From assembly GCF_003611035.1 (NCBI RefSeq), contig NZ_CP030033.1, positions 3,782,001 to 3,846,000 of the forward strand: DNA of 64,000 nt, in the 5' to 3' direction. The stretch is from Cryobacterium soli. GTDB lineage: Bacteria > Actinomycetota > Actinomycetes > Actinomycetales > Microbacteriaceae. This document shows, in pieces, positions 42,882-50,827 of the stretch. Within the stretch, counting starts at the first letter, position 1. Each line of letters opens with the position of its first letter. The notes beneath the pieces are model-generated. The model searched no databases and was not told the origin of the DNA. It worked only from the letters and a program-made list of their open reading frames with translations. The translations under genes and the position numbers were made by a program.

Positions 42882-45800
42882 ATGCGCGCAGCATGGTTCG
42901 GTCAGTCACAGGCGTCAGCACCATCAGCGCTCGGCAAACACCGGATGCGCCGCCTCCTCGCGCAGGTGACCGTCGCGTCGCTGCTCCTGGTCACGCTGGG
43001 CCTCGCCGGCCTGCCAGACCCGGGCAGTCAGGCATCCGCGGCGCAGACCGGGCTCGGGCAGCACGACGACGACGGCTCGGGCGGTGGCGAGGGGCCCCCG
43101 ACGGCGCCACTACTGGTGCCGCCCACCTTCACCGCCGACTCGCCGCCCACCACCGCCACTGTGGGGACGGCGTTGTCCTACTCGTTCAGTGCGACCGGCA
43201 CGCCGTCGCCCACCTTTTCCTCGGGAACTCTGCCCGACGGCCTCACCCTCACCTCCGCCGGGGTGCTTTCCGGCGTGCCCACTCAGAGTGGCGCGTTCAC
43301 GTTCACCGTCGCAGCCGACAACGGAGTCGGCCAACCAGCCACCGTGACGCGCACGATCGACGTCGCCGGGCCCGGCACCGTCTCGTGGGACGCTCCACCT
43401 CCGGCCACGGTGGGCGTGCCGTACTCCTTCGCCATTCAATACACCGGATACCCGGCTCCCACCTTCACCACCTCCGAGGTGCTCCCACCCGGGCTGACGC
43501 TCTCCGCGGAAGGCGTGGTCTCCGGCACCCCCACCGCAGCGGGCAGCCGAGTGGTTACCTTCAATGCCGCCCAGCTGGTTAGCGGCAGCTCGCTCATCAT
43601 GTTGGAGTTCGTCGTCAACGCCGCGCTCGCGCCTGACGCCGCCCCGATTCTCACCGCGGATGCCCCGCCCGCCACCGCGGACGCCGGCCAGCCCTACAGC
43701 TATACCTTCACCGCGACCGGAGTGCCCGCGCCCACCTTCCACCTGTCCAGCGGGCTGCTGCCCACCGGCATGACCCTCACCGCGGATGGCCTGCTGTCCG
43801 GGTCGCCGCCCAGCGGCGGCGCCTGGGACTTCACTGTGAGCGCCACCAACAGCGTCGGCACCGTCACGGGAGGGCCGCACACCATCACGGTGTCCGCAGC
43901 CGAGCCAGGCTATGTCGTCGGCTGGGGCAATGACTTCTTTGGTCAGGTCAGTGGCGTCCCCGCGCGCTCCGATATCACCGCGATTAGCTCGTCGTACTCG
44001 ACTGCCCTGGCGCTCACCAACGCCGGCACCGTGATCGGGTGGGGTGATAACGCCGACGGAGGACTAGATGTTCCGAGCGGTCTCACCGGGGTGACTGCGA
44101 TATCTGCCGGGATTTTTTCTTCGCTGGCATTGAAGAGGGACGGCACCGTCGTAGCCTGGGGGTCGGACCTCGCCGTGATGAGCTTCGCGGCAGGCTTGAG
44201 CGGGGTGGCGGCGATCGCAGTGGGGGACGACCGTGTTCTTGCCCTCAAGAACGACGGAACGGTCGTCGAGCAGATAGGCAGTTGGGCTGGAACTCGGCAA
44301 CCAATGCCCGCCGGCCTTTCTTCCGTGACGGCCATCTCCGTGGGGGAGTTTCACGCCGTGGCGTTGAAGGCCGATGGGTCGGTTGTGATGTGGGGCGACG
44401 ACCAGTTCGGTCAACTGAATCAAGGACTCACCGACGTCGTGAAGATCACGGCCGCAGGTCTCTACACTCTCGTGTTGCATCGCGACGGCACTGTGGAGAC
44501 GGTGGGCACCGAGGCACCGAAGGGGGCACCGGCGCTGAATGGCGTTGTGGCACTCGCCGGCAATGATCAGGTTTCTTTCGCGATCACCACGGGCGGTGTT
44601 CTCCACGTGTGGGGCTCCGGGCCACCGCTTCCTAAGAATCTGGCCAATGTCATCGCGGTCAGCCCCGAGTACTACGCCAGCAACGCACTTATCGGGCGCG
44701 CGGCCCCGGCGTTCACTGCCGCCACACCACCGACGGCAGGCCACACCGGCACGCCCTACTCCTACACCTTCACCGCCACGGGCACCCCCACGCCCACTTT
44801 CTCAAACACGGGAGTCCTGCCGGCCGGCCTCACCCTCAGCCCCGAGGGCGTGCTGTCGGGCACACCCACCACGGGCGGCTCATTCGACGTCACCGTGACG
44901 GCGTCCAACGGGGTGGCCTCCCCGGCCGAAGCCCCTGTCACCATCACCGTTGACGACCCGCCGGCTTTCACTGCGTTCACCCCGACGGATGCCTCGGTGG
45001 GCACCGCCTATTCGTATCAGTTCACGGCTACCGGCTACCCCGCACCCACCTTCACGGTCCCGTCCAGCGACCTGCCGCCGGGCCTGACCCTGAGCCCCGA
45101 GGGCCTGCTCAGCGGAACGCCCACCGCCGCCGGCGACTACTCCTTAACCGTCACGGCCAGCAACAGCATCACTCCCGACGGCGTGCCCGCCAAGGTCAGC
45201 ATCCGCTTTACCGCACCGCCCGTGTTCACGGCGGATGAGCCCCCGGCGGCCGCGCTCGGCGTGCCCTACTCCTACACGTTCACCGCCTCCGGCAGCCCGG
45301 CGCCCACGTTCACCCGCACGGCCGGCGCTCTGCCGAAGGGCCTCACCCTCAGCGCCCAAGGCGTGCTCAGCGGAACTCCCCAGGTGAGCGGTGACTGGCG
45401 CTTCACCGTCACCGCGGACAATGGCACGGCAACACCCGCCGTGAGCAAGGAACACGTCCTCCAGGTCAGCGAGGCCGCCGTCTTCACCGCGGACACCCCG
45501 CCGACCGCAACCATCAACCAGGCCTACTCGTATACCTTCACGGCATCCGGGCATCCGGCACCCACCTTCGCGAAGTCCTCCGGCACCCTGCCGGCCGGCC
45601 TCACCCTCAGCGCGGACGGTGTGCTCTCGGGCACCCCCACGGCCGGTGGCATCTCCTTCTTCACTATCACCGCTGACAACACCGTCGACCTGCCCGCATC
45701 CAGCACGCACCGATTTGTCGTCAGCGCGCCGCCGGTGTTCACCGCCGATACTCCGCCGAACGCCGAGCTCGGCCAGGCCTACTCCTACTCGTACCTGGCC

Positions 45801-47579
45801 ACCGGCACGCCTCGACCAGACCTCAATTTGTCCTCCGGCACGCTGCCGGCCGGGCTGACCCTGACCAACGGGGTGCTTTCGGGAACGCCCACCGAGCAGG
45901 GCACCTTTGAGTTCACGGTGTCCGCCGACAACAGCATCGGTTCTCCGGTGCTGGCCGGCCCGCGCACGCTTGTCGTCACCGCGGCACCGCTCTTCACCGC
46001 GGATGCGCCGCCGCACGCGACAGCCGGCACGGCTTACGACTACAGCTTCGCGGCATCCGGCACCCCGGCACCCCGGTTCAGCGTGACCGCGGGCACCCCG
46101 CCCGCTGGCCTCACCCTCACAGCTGACGGACGCCTCAGCGGCACGCCCACCACCGGTGGCGTGAGCACCTTCACGGTGTCCGCCGGCAACGGCATCGGCG
46201 CACCCGCCACCGCGGAGGTCACCTTCACCGTGGAGCAGGCCCCGGTGCTCACCACCGCGACCCCGCCCGACGCCACCCTGAACGCGCCGTACTCCTATGC
46301 GTTCACGGCCACGGGCACCCCGGCGCCCACCTTCGCCCTCAGCACGGGAAAGCTGCCCGCCGGGCTCACCCTCAGCGACGGGGGACTGCTCACCGGCACG
46401 CCCGTCAAGGGCGGTGAGTTCGAGTTCACGGTGACCGCTGACAACGGCGTCACCCCGGTCGCGTCCAGCCGTACGCTCACGATCAGCGTCACCGATGCCC
46501 CGCTGTTCACCGCGGTGACGCCGCCGTCCGCGGTGGCCGGCGAGCCATACTCGTACGCCTTCGCCGCCACCGGCAGCCCGGCGCCCACCTTCGCGCTGAC
46601 CGCCGGCACCCTGCCGGCCGGCCTCACCCTCACTCCCGACGGGGTACTCTCGGGCACCCCCACGGCGGCCGAGTCGCCGTCGTTCACCATCACCGCCAGC
46701 AACGGGGTGGGCGCCGACGCGGTTTGGGTGGTTCCGGCGCTGCTGGTCAACCCGGGCGAGCTCGACACGGTGATCGTGGCCCCGCCGGCCACCGGCGGAA
46801 CCGGCTACCCCGTCGTAGCGGGCGCGCCGTTCACCTTCGGGGTCGACGGGCAAGACGCCAACGGCAACCCGTTGCCAGGCCAGGTCGCCACCTTCAGCGT
46901 TGCTGCCGGCAGTGTGTTCCCCGGCGTCGTCAGCGGCAACACCATCACCTTCATCAAGGCCGGCACGCACACCATCACGGTGACTGTCGGCACGGTCAGC
47001 ACGACCATCGAGGTGGTCGTGGCCGCCGGCCCGCCCGCCGAGGTGACGCTCGTGCCCAGCACGCTCACGGTGAAGCAGGGCGGCTCCATCACCCTCGCCG
47101 TCTCCGGGGCGGATGCCTACGCGAACGACACCGGTGACCTCACCGGCCAGGCCGTCTTCACCAGCGACTGGGATGTCGACGTCATCGACGGCGCCACGAT
47201 CACCTTCCCGCACGCGTCCCCGCACGTGATCACGGCCACGCTCGGCACCCTCACGAGCAGCGTCACGGTGGAGGTGGTGCCGACCGCGGTCACGCCCACG
47301 CCCACGCCCACCACGCCGCCGACCCCGGAGCCCACGCCGACCACGGCGCCGACCCCCGAGCCCACGCCGACCCCGGCGCCGACCCCGCAGCCGACACCGA
47401 CCGCATCCGCGCCCGGTGTAGCGACTTCCTCGCCCACGCCGACGTCAGCGGCACCCCACGATTCCGGGCTCGCCAAGACGGGAACGGACCCGCTGCCCGG
47501 GATCATCGCCGGTGGGGCATCCGTGCTCCTCGGACTCCTGGTGCTGATGCTGGCCCGCCGGCGCCGCGCCATCCGCTGA
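42882..47579 (+). CDS. Sortase-anchored surface protein with He_PIG and RCC1-like repeats
   Basis: A 1565-aa cell-wall protein. The signal helix is VTVASLLLVTLGLAG. Eleven Ig-like He_PIG units of about 85 residues follow; a typical unit reads YSYTFTATGTPAPTF, LPAGLTLS, GVLSGTPT and FTVTADNG. Units 1-3 and 4-11 flank an RCC1-like propeller at about residues 343-606 (GYVVGWGNDFFGQ, GTVIGWGDN, GTVVAWGSD, GSVVMWGDDQFGQL). After a further Ig-like region, a Thr-Pro-rich spacer leads to LAKTG (residues 1530-1534), a helix and RRRRAIR, the class E sortase signal. The function is probably adhesion or surface scaffolding. A paralogue is at 56066. Confidence 0.92.
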   Translation: MRAAWFGQSQASAPSALGKHRMRRLLAQVTVASLLLVTLGLAGLPDPGSQASAAQTGLGQHDDDGSGGGEGPPTAPLLVPPTFTADSPPTTATVGTALSYSFSATGTPSPTFSSGTLPDGLTLTSAGVLSGVPTQSGAFTFTVAADNGVGQPATVTRTIDVAGPGTVSWDAPPPATVGVPYSFAIQYTGYPAPTFTTSEVLPPGLTLSAEGVVSGTPTAAGSRVVTFNAAQLVSGSSLIMLEFVVNAALAPDAAPILTADAPPATADAGQPYSYTFTATGVPAPTFHLSSGLLPTGMTLTADGLLSGSPPSGGAWDFTVSATNSVGTVTGGPHTITVSAAEPGYVVGWGNDFFGQVSGVPARSDITAISSSYSTALALTNAGTVIGWGDNADGGLDVPSGLTGVTAISAGIFSSLALKRDGTVVAWGSDLAVMSFAAGLSGVAAIAVGDDRVLALKNDGTVVEQIGSWAGTRQPMPAGLSSVTAISVGEFHAVALKADGSVVMWGDDQFGQLNQGLTDVVKITAAGLYTLVLHRDGTVETVGTEAPKGAPALNGVVALAGNDQVSFAITTGGVLHVWGSGPPLPKNLANVIAVSPEYYASNALIGRAAPAFTAATPPTAGHTGTPYSYTFTATGTPTPTFSNTGVLPAGLTLSPEGVLSGTPTTGGSFDVTVTASNGVASPAEAPVTITVDDPPAFTAFTPTDASVGTAYSYQFTATGYPAPTFTVPSSDLPPGLTLSPEGLLSGTPTAAGDYSLTVTASNSITPDGVPAKVSIRFTAPPVFTADEPPAAALGVPYSYTFTASGSPAPTFTRTAGALPKGLTLSAQGVLSGTPQVSGDWRFTVTADNGTATPAVSKEHVLQVSEAAVFTADTPPTATINQAYSYTFTASGHPAPTFAKSSGTLPAGLTLSADGVLSGTPTAGGISFFTITADNTVDLPASSTHRFVVSAPPVFTADTPPNAELGQAYSYSYLATGTPRPDLNLSSGTLPAGLTLTNGVLSGTPTEQGTFEFTVSADNSIGSPVLAGPRTLVVTAAPLFTADAPPHATAGTAYDYSFAASGTPAPRFSVTAGTPPAGLTLTADGRLSGTPTTGGVSTFTVSAGNGIGAPATAEVTFTVEQAPVLTTATPPDATLNAPYSYAFTATGTPAPTFALSTGKLPAGLTLSDGGLLTGTPVKGGEFEFTVTADNGVTPVASSRTLTISVTDAPLFTAVTPPSAVAGEPYSYAFAATGSPAPTFALTAGTLPAGLTLTPDGVLSGTPTAAESPSFTITASNGVGADAVWVVPALLVNPGELDTVIVAPPATGGTGYPVVAGAPFTFGVDGQDANGNPLPGQVATFSVAAGSVFPGVVSGNTITFIKAGTHTITVTVGTVSTTIEVVVAAGPPAEVTLVPSTLTVKQGGSITLAVSGADAYANDTGDLTGQAVFTSDWDVDVIDGATITFPHASPHVITATLGTLTSSVTVEVVPTAVTPTPTPTTPPTPEPTPTTAPTPEPTPTPAPTPQPTPTASAPGVATSSPTPTSAAPHDSGLAKTGTDPLPGIIAGGASVLLGLLVLMLARRRRAIR
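47291..47402 (+). repeat. Pro-Thr coding repeat, surface protein 1
   Basis: Tandem variants of CCGACCCCGGAGCCCACG encode a TPTP/TPEPTPT wall-spanning stretch. Copy number differs from the paralogue at 58419-58552, so it probably varies by replication slippage. Confidence 0.75.
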
Positions 47580-47604
47580 TCGAAGGGCGCCTCGGGTGAC
47601 TCAG

Positions 47605-47664
47605 TGCACCCTGTGTGGCTGGATGAGTCCGCTATAGCGGGATCATCCAGCCACACGAGGTGCA
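47605..47664. repeat. CTATAG-centred palindromic element, copy 4
   Basis: A 60-base palindrome matching copy 3 in length and arms (TGGCTGGATGA against TCATCCAGCCA) with CTATAG at 47632-47637. It follows the surface-protein gene by 26 bases and may terminate it and the convergent monooxygenase gene. At the equivalent place behind the paralogue (about 58757) the element is degraded. Confidence 0.78.
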
Positions 47665-47693
47665 GCGAAGCCCGGGCGGGCCTGCCGCCGGTT

Positions 47694-48929
47694 CTACTTC
47701 GGCGCCGCCCCGATCGACCAGATCCGGGTGGGCGGCGTACCGTTCACGGCGTAGTCGCCCACGATCCGCGCCTTGAACACCCACGGGTTGTGGCTGGCCG
47801 CGGTGCGGGCGTTGCGCCAGTGCCGGTCCAGGTTTCTCGACCGGGACACCCCGGACGCCGCCAGCGCGTCGAAGATGTCGGAGGTGGCCCGGGTCGCCAG
47901 CGCCACCAACACCACCTGCGCCTGCGCGGTTGCGAGCTCGGCGAGGTCGTTGAGCCGTTCCTCCTCGACCACATCGTCTAGGAACGCACCCTCATAGACC
48001 CCTTGCAACGCCCAGGCCGCCTTCTCCATGATCGCCTCGGCCGCGAACGCCTGCGCGGACACCTCGCCGACCACCTGCAGAATCTGTGGGTCGGTGGCGA
48101 AAGATGGCGCGTTGCCGTGCGAGAAGATGCGGGTGCGGGCCTTCACCTCGGCCGCGATCTCCACCTCGGCGGCCTTGACCGTGCCGGCCAGCACCGCCAA
48201 CAACACCGCCTGGTAGAACGCGGTCTGGTAGGTGAACCTGGTGTCGAAGTCGATCACGTTCTCTTCCGTCACGACGGCATCCACGAACGTGCTGGTGCCG
48301 CTGCCGGTGGTGCGCTGGCCGAAGCCATCCCAGTCGTCGCTGTGCGTGACGCCGGGCTGGTGTGCGTTCACCACGGCGATTACGTTCTTGCCGCTGTCGC
48401 CCACCTGGGCGAAGGTGTCGATCCAGTCCGCGAAGATGCTGCCGGTGGAGTAGTACTTGGTGCCGTTCACCACCAGCTCGCCGGGCCGGCCGCCCACCTT
48501 CGGGCGCACCCGCGTGATGACGTCACCGATGGTGACGGTGCCCACCTCGGTCCAGGAGTTGCCGACGATCTCGCCGTTCACGAACCGGGCCAGCCACCGG
48601 TCGCGTTGGGTGCCGGACGACACCAGGCGGTCCTCGACGAAGGCGAAGTGCCCCCGCAGTGCCTGCGGAATGTTCGAGTCCGCGGCGGCGAGTTCGGTCA
48701 GCAGCCGAAACAGCTGCGGCAGGCTTGCGCCGAGGCCGCCCGCGGCGACGGGCACCCGCAGGGCACCGAACCCGGCTGCCGTGAGCTCCTTGATCTGCTC
48801 GTACGGCAGCTGGTGGTCTTGTTCGCGAGCGGATGCGCCGGCGGCGATCCGGGCGAAGATCGGCCGGAATCTCGCGGCCAGGTCGGCGTACTCAACGGCG
48901 GCAACGGGGGAGGAGGTGAGCGTGGTCAT
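47694..48929 (-). CDS. Acyl-CoA-dehydrogenase-like monooxygenase (DszC/SfnB type)
   Basis: A 411-aa flavoprotein of the acyl-CoA dehydrogenase fold. GSIFADWIDTFAQVG, GFGQRTTGSGTSTFVDAVV and the C-terminal RHWRNARTAASHNPWVFKAR match the FMNH2-dependent DszC/SfnB group, which oxidise organosulfur compounds. FMNH2 would have to come from a flavin reductase; the only candidates in the window are at 340-1511. It is monocistronic. A direct tandem repeat lies just upstream. Confidence 0.87.
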   Translation of the reverse strand: MTTLTSSPVAAVEYADLAARFRPIFARIAAGASAREQDHQLPYEQIKELTAAGFGALRVPVAAGGLGASLPQLFRLLTELAAADSNIPQALRGHFAFVEDRLVSSGTQRDRWLARFVNGEIVGNSWTEVGTVTIGDVITRVRPKVGGRPGELVVNGTKYYSTGSIFADWIDTFAQVGDSGKNVIAVVNAHQPGVTHSDDWDGFGQRTTGSGTSTFVDAVVTEENVIDFDTRFTYQTAFYQAVLLAVLAGTVKAAEVEIAAEVKARTRIFSHGNAPSFATDPQILQVVGEVSAQAFAAEAIMEKAAWALQGVYEGAFLDDVVEEERLNDLAELATAQAQVVLVALATRATSDIFDALAASGVSRSRNLDRHWRNARTAASHNPWVFKARIVGDYAVNGTPPTRIWSIGAAPK

Positions 48930-48966
48930 GGGAAGGACACTAGGTCAGCGGTCGCTGGAGCCGCGC

Positions 48967-49010
48967 GGAGATGACGGTTCGAGTCTGCGGAGATGACGGT
49001 TCGTGTCTGC
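48967..49010. repeat. Tandem 22-bp repeat
   Basis: A 22-base unit beginning GGAGATGACGGTTCG occurs at 48967-48988 and 48989-49010 with one mismatch. Further GGTCGGTCGAGCT copies follow at 49030-49080. The region 48930-49158 holds no gene. Confidence 0.6.
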
Positions 49011-49158
49011 GGGACGCCTGGCTCTGGTCGGTCGAGCTTCAGCGATGACGGGTCGCATGGCTCTCGTCGGTCGAGCTCGAGAGACGTCGGGGTGTGGGGC
49101 AAGGCCGGTGCCACGCTCGGATGGCGCCGGTCTGTTCAGTACTCGATGTGCGGTGCGG

Positions 49159-49530
49159 CTACTGTGCCGGGCGTAGAGCCGACAGGATCGTCGCGTAGCG
49201 GAGCAGGAACGTGGGCTCGTCGAGGTGCTTGCGGCGCAGCCATCCTGTGACCTCGTTGTTGTGTTTGCTCGCGTTGCACGACGGGCAGGCGGGAACAACG
49301 TTCTCGAGGGTGTACCGGCCGCCCCGGGAAATCGGCATGACGCAGTCACGCTGGAGCGCCGGACCCTGGGCCTGGCAATAGGCGCACCCTCCCCAGGCCG
49401 TGAGGAGGTCGGCCCATTCTGAGGCGGTGAGGTCGTTGTCGACGCGGGCGAGTCGTCCGCGCCGGCGCTTCGCATATCGTGCGCTCGCTGCCGCCGACAC
49501 CTTGGTCGGGAATTTGCGGGGAGAGGGCAC
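49159..49530 (-). CDS. HNH endonuclease family protein
   Basis: A 123-aa protein with an HNH fold of the restriction-like type. CAYCQ and CPSCN supply a four-Cys zinc site, and the motif core is DCVMPISRGGRYTLENVV then NASKHN. In the first motif the usual His is absent (DCVMP rather than DHVxP), which may impair catalysis. A basic N-terminus (about residues 1-30) precedes it. It is not adjacent to phage or restriction genes. Confidence 0.82.
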   Translation of the reverse strand: MPSPRKFPTKVSAAASARYAKRRRGRLARVDNDLTASEWADLLTAWGGCAYCQAQGPALQRDCVMPISRGGRYTLENVVPACPSCNASKHNNEVTGWLRRKHLDEPTFLLRYATILSALRPAQ

Positions 49531-49583
49531 ATCTCAACGGTACTCCGGCCGCTCCTGCCGCGCGTGCCGCTGGCCTGCAGCGC

Positions 49584-50105
49584 TCAGTCGAGCGCGACAG
49601 AACCCAGAGCGGGGAAGTCCGGCGGTGTGTAATCGCTGACCGTGAGCGACTGGATCGCCGACATGTCCCACGCGCCGGGTACCTCGATCTCCTGCGTGCT
49701 GGCACTCGGGTCGATCACGGCGATTTCGTAACCGCCCGCGGCGGAGCCCCAGTACCCGTCTGCATCCTGAACGAGCGCATCCTCGTTGAGATAGAGACGC
49801 AGATCTGCTGCGTCTCCGGTGTGAAAGTTGTCGAGCAGGACCCAGACCGACCCGTCACTGCGGCGCTCAATGTCGACGGTGCCCTCGGTGGTTGCTCCTT
49901 GCGAGACGAACGTGCCGCTGAGCGGGAGTTGCTGTTCGAACGCGCTGAGCTCTGAGGCTTGGGCGTCCCCGGAAGTTGTCGGAGAGCTGCTGGAGGTGGC
50001 GGTCGGTGACGGGACAGGGTCCGCGGCCACGGTGCATCCGCCCAACAACACGGCGACCGGAATCCCGACTGCGCCAACCCACCGAAGTACTCGTCTCCGC
50101 CCCAT
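49584..50105 (-). CDS. DM13-domain lipoprotein
   Basis: A 173-aa lipoprotein. The lipobox LLGGC has its Cys at residue 24, followed by a Ser/Thr/Pro linker and a DM13 domain (about 60-170; GTVDIERRSDGSVWVLLDNF, DLRLYLNED, YEIAVIDP, VSDYTPPDF). DM13 domains are thought to act in electron transfer or oxidation on the cell surface. The first 126 bases of this gene are repeated at 53672-53798, and an inner piece at 61294-61420. Confidence 0.87.
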   Translation of the reverse strand: MGRRRVLRWVGAVGIPVAVLLGGCTVAADPVPSPTATSSSSPTTSGDAQASELSAFEQQLPLSGTFVSQGATTEGTVDIERRSDGSVWVLLDNFHTGDAADLRLYLNEDALVQDADGYWGSAAGGYEIAVIDPSASTQEIEVPGAWDMSAIQSLTVSDYTPPDFPALGSVALD

Positions 50106-50151
50106 GCTGTTCACCCTAGGTGCCAACCGCCGTAACAGCCCCTAACTGGGG

Positions 50152-50198
50152 TAAGTGCGGCAAACCCGCCGCCCGCCGCGCCTGGTTTGCCGCACTTA
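50152..50198. repeat. 15-bp arm inverted repeat
   Basis: TAAGTGCGGCAAACC (50152-50166) pairs perfectly with GGTTTGCCGCACTTA (50184-50198) around a 17-base loop. The stem lies between the DM13 start and the small membrane-protein gene. It may be a terminator or a REP-like element; it partly resembles the GCGGCAAGT arms of the 1661 repeats. Confidence 0.65.
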
Positions 50199-50242
50199 GG
50201 CTGACAACAGGAATCACCGACAATAGTTGGGGGACTAACGTA

Positions 50243-50593
50243 ATGAGCCCGGATGGATTCGGAGCACTGCTCGCCGCGTACGGCGGGATCCTGGTCACAA
50301 CGGTTGGCCTACCATTTGCAGCGTCCTTCCTCTTGGACGGCGTCGTTCAAGTCGTTCGGAACAACGGCTTGAGACTCTTCTTGGGCGCCCTGGGTTTGTC
50401 CGTGTTGGTCGCCCTGGTCGGCTACCTGCTCTGGCAGTACGGCAGTACCAATGCCGCCCTTGCCCCGTCAACGCTTGAGAGCATGGGAACGATCGCGCAG
50501 ATGCTGTTGACCTTCTCGACGGGCCTAGCGCTGATCGCATTCGTCAGCCGCACGGCAAGACTGCTCTGGAAGTCGCGGCGCGCGGCATCATGA
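50243..50593 (+). CDS. Small hypothetical membrane protein
   Basis: A 116-aa protein with three transmembrane helices (ILVTTVGLPFAASFLLDGV, FLGALGLSVLVALVGYLL, MLLTFSTGLALIAFVS) and a basic C-terminus. I do not recognise a family. The ATG at 50243 follows GGGGGACT. It is convergent with the STAND ATPase gene and lies inside the block flanked by DM13 5'-end repeats. Confidence 0.65.
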   Translation: MSPDGFGALLAAYGGILVTTVGLPFAASFLLDGVVQVVRNNGLRLFLGALGLSVLVALVGYLLWQYGSTNAALAPSTLESMGTIAQMLLTFSTGLALIAFVSRTARLLWKSRRAAS

Positions 50594-50827
50594 AGGCTGT
50601 TCCATCCACGCGACCTCGTGAGAGTCCCTGACCCGGCGCGGTCCTGGCGCCGGGGTGCAGTCGGTACCCACGGCGTGACGTGACCCTTCGCGAGGTGGGC
50701 CCTCGGCCCAAGTCGGCCTGCAATCACCTCCGCCGCTTGAATCGCAGCCACAGCGGCCGTCCCGGCATTTCCACCCGGAGCCCCGGCGAGCCTCCCGCTC
50801 GCCGGAGCCGGGCGCTCGCCAGGTTCT

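Noticed and set aside
45144..47225. 693-codon open frame antisense to the first surface-protein gene
   Set aside because: It results from strong GC3 bias and repetitive coding sequence on the other strand. It encodes low-complexity Arg/Gly/Glu-rich protein without a ribosome site. The sense strand has clear domains, signal peptide and anchor.
43100..47579. Regular ~250-bp periodic repeats that might suggest a CRISPR or satellite array
   Set aside because: The period equals one He_PIG unit in an intact reading frame, with diverged copies and no spacer structure.
47694..48929. A dedicated sulfur-acquisition operon with the flavin reductases at 340-1511
   Set aside because: The genes are about 46 kb apart and no other sulfonate or sulfone genes are nearby, so a functional link is only a guess.
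49159..49530. HNH gene as part of a phage or restriction system
   Set aside because: No terminase, methylase, integrase or capsid gene is near, and the first catalytic His is absent.
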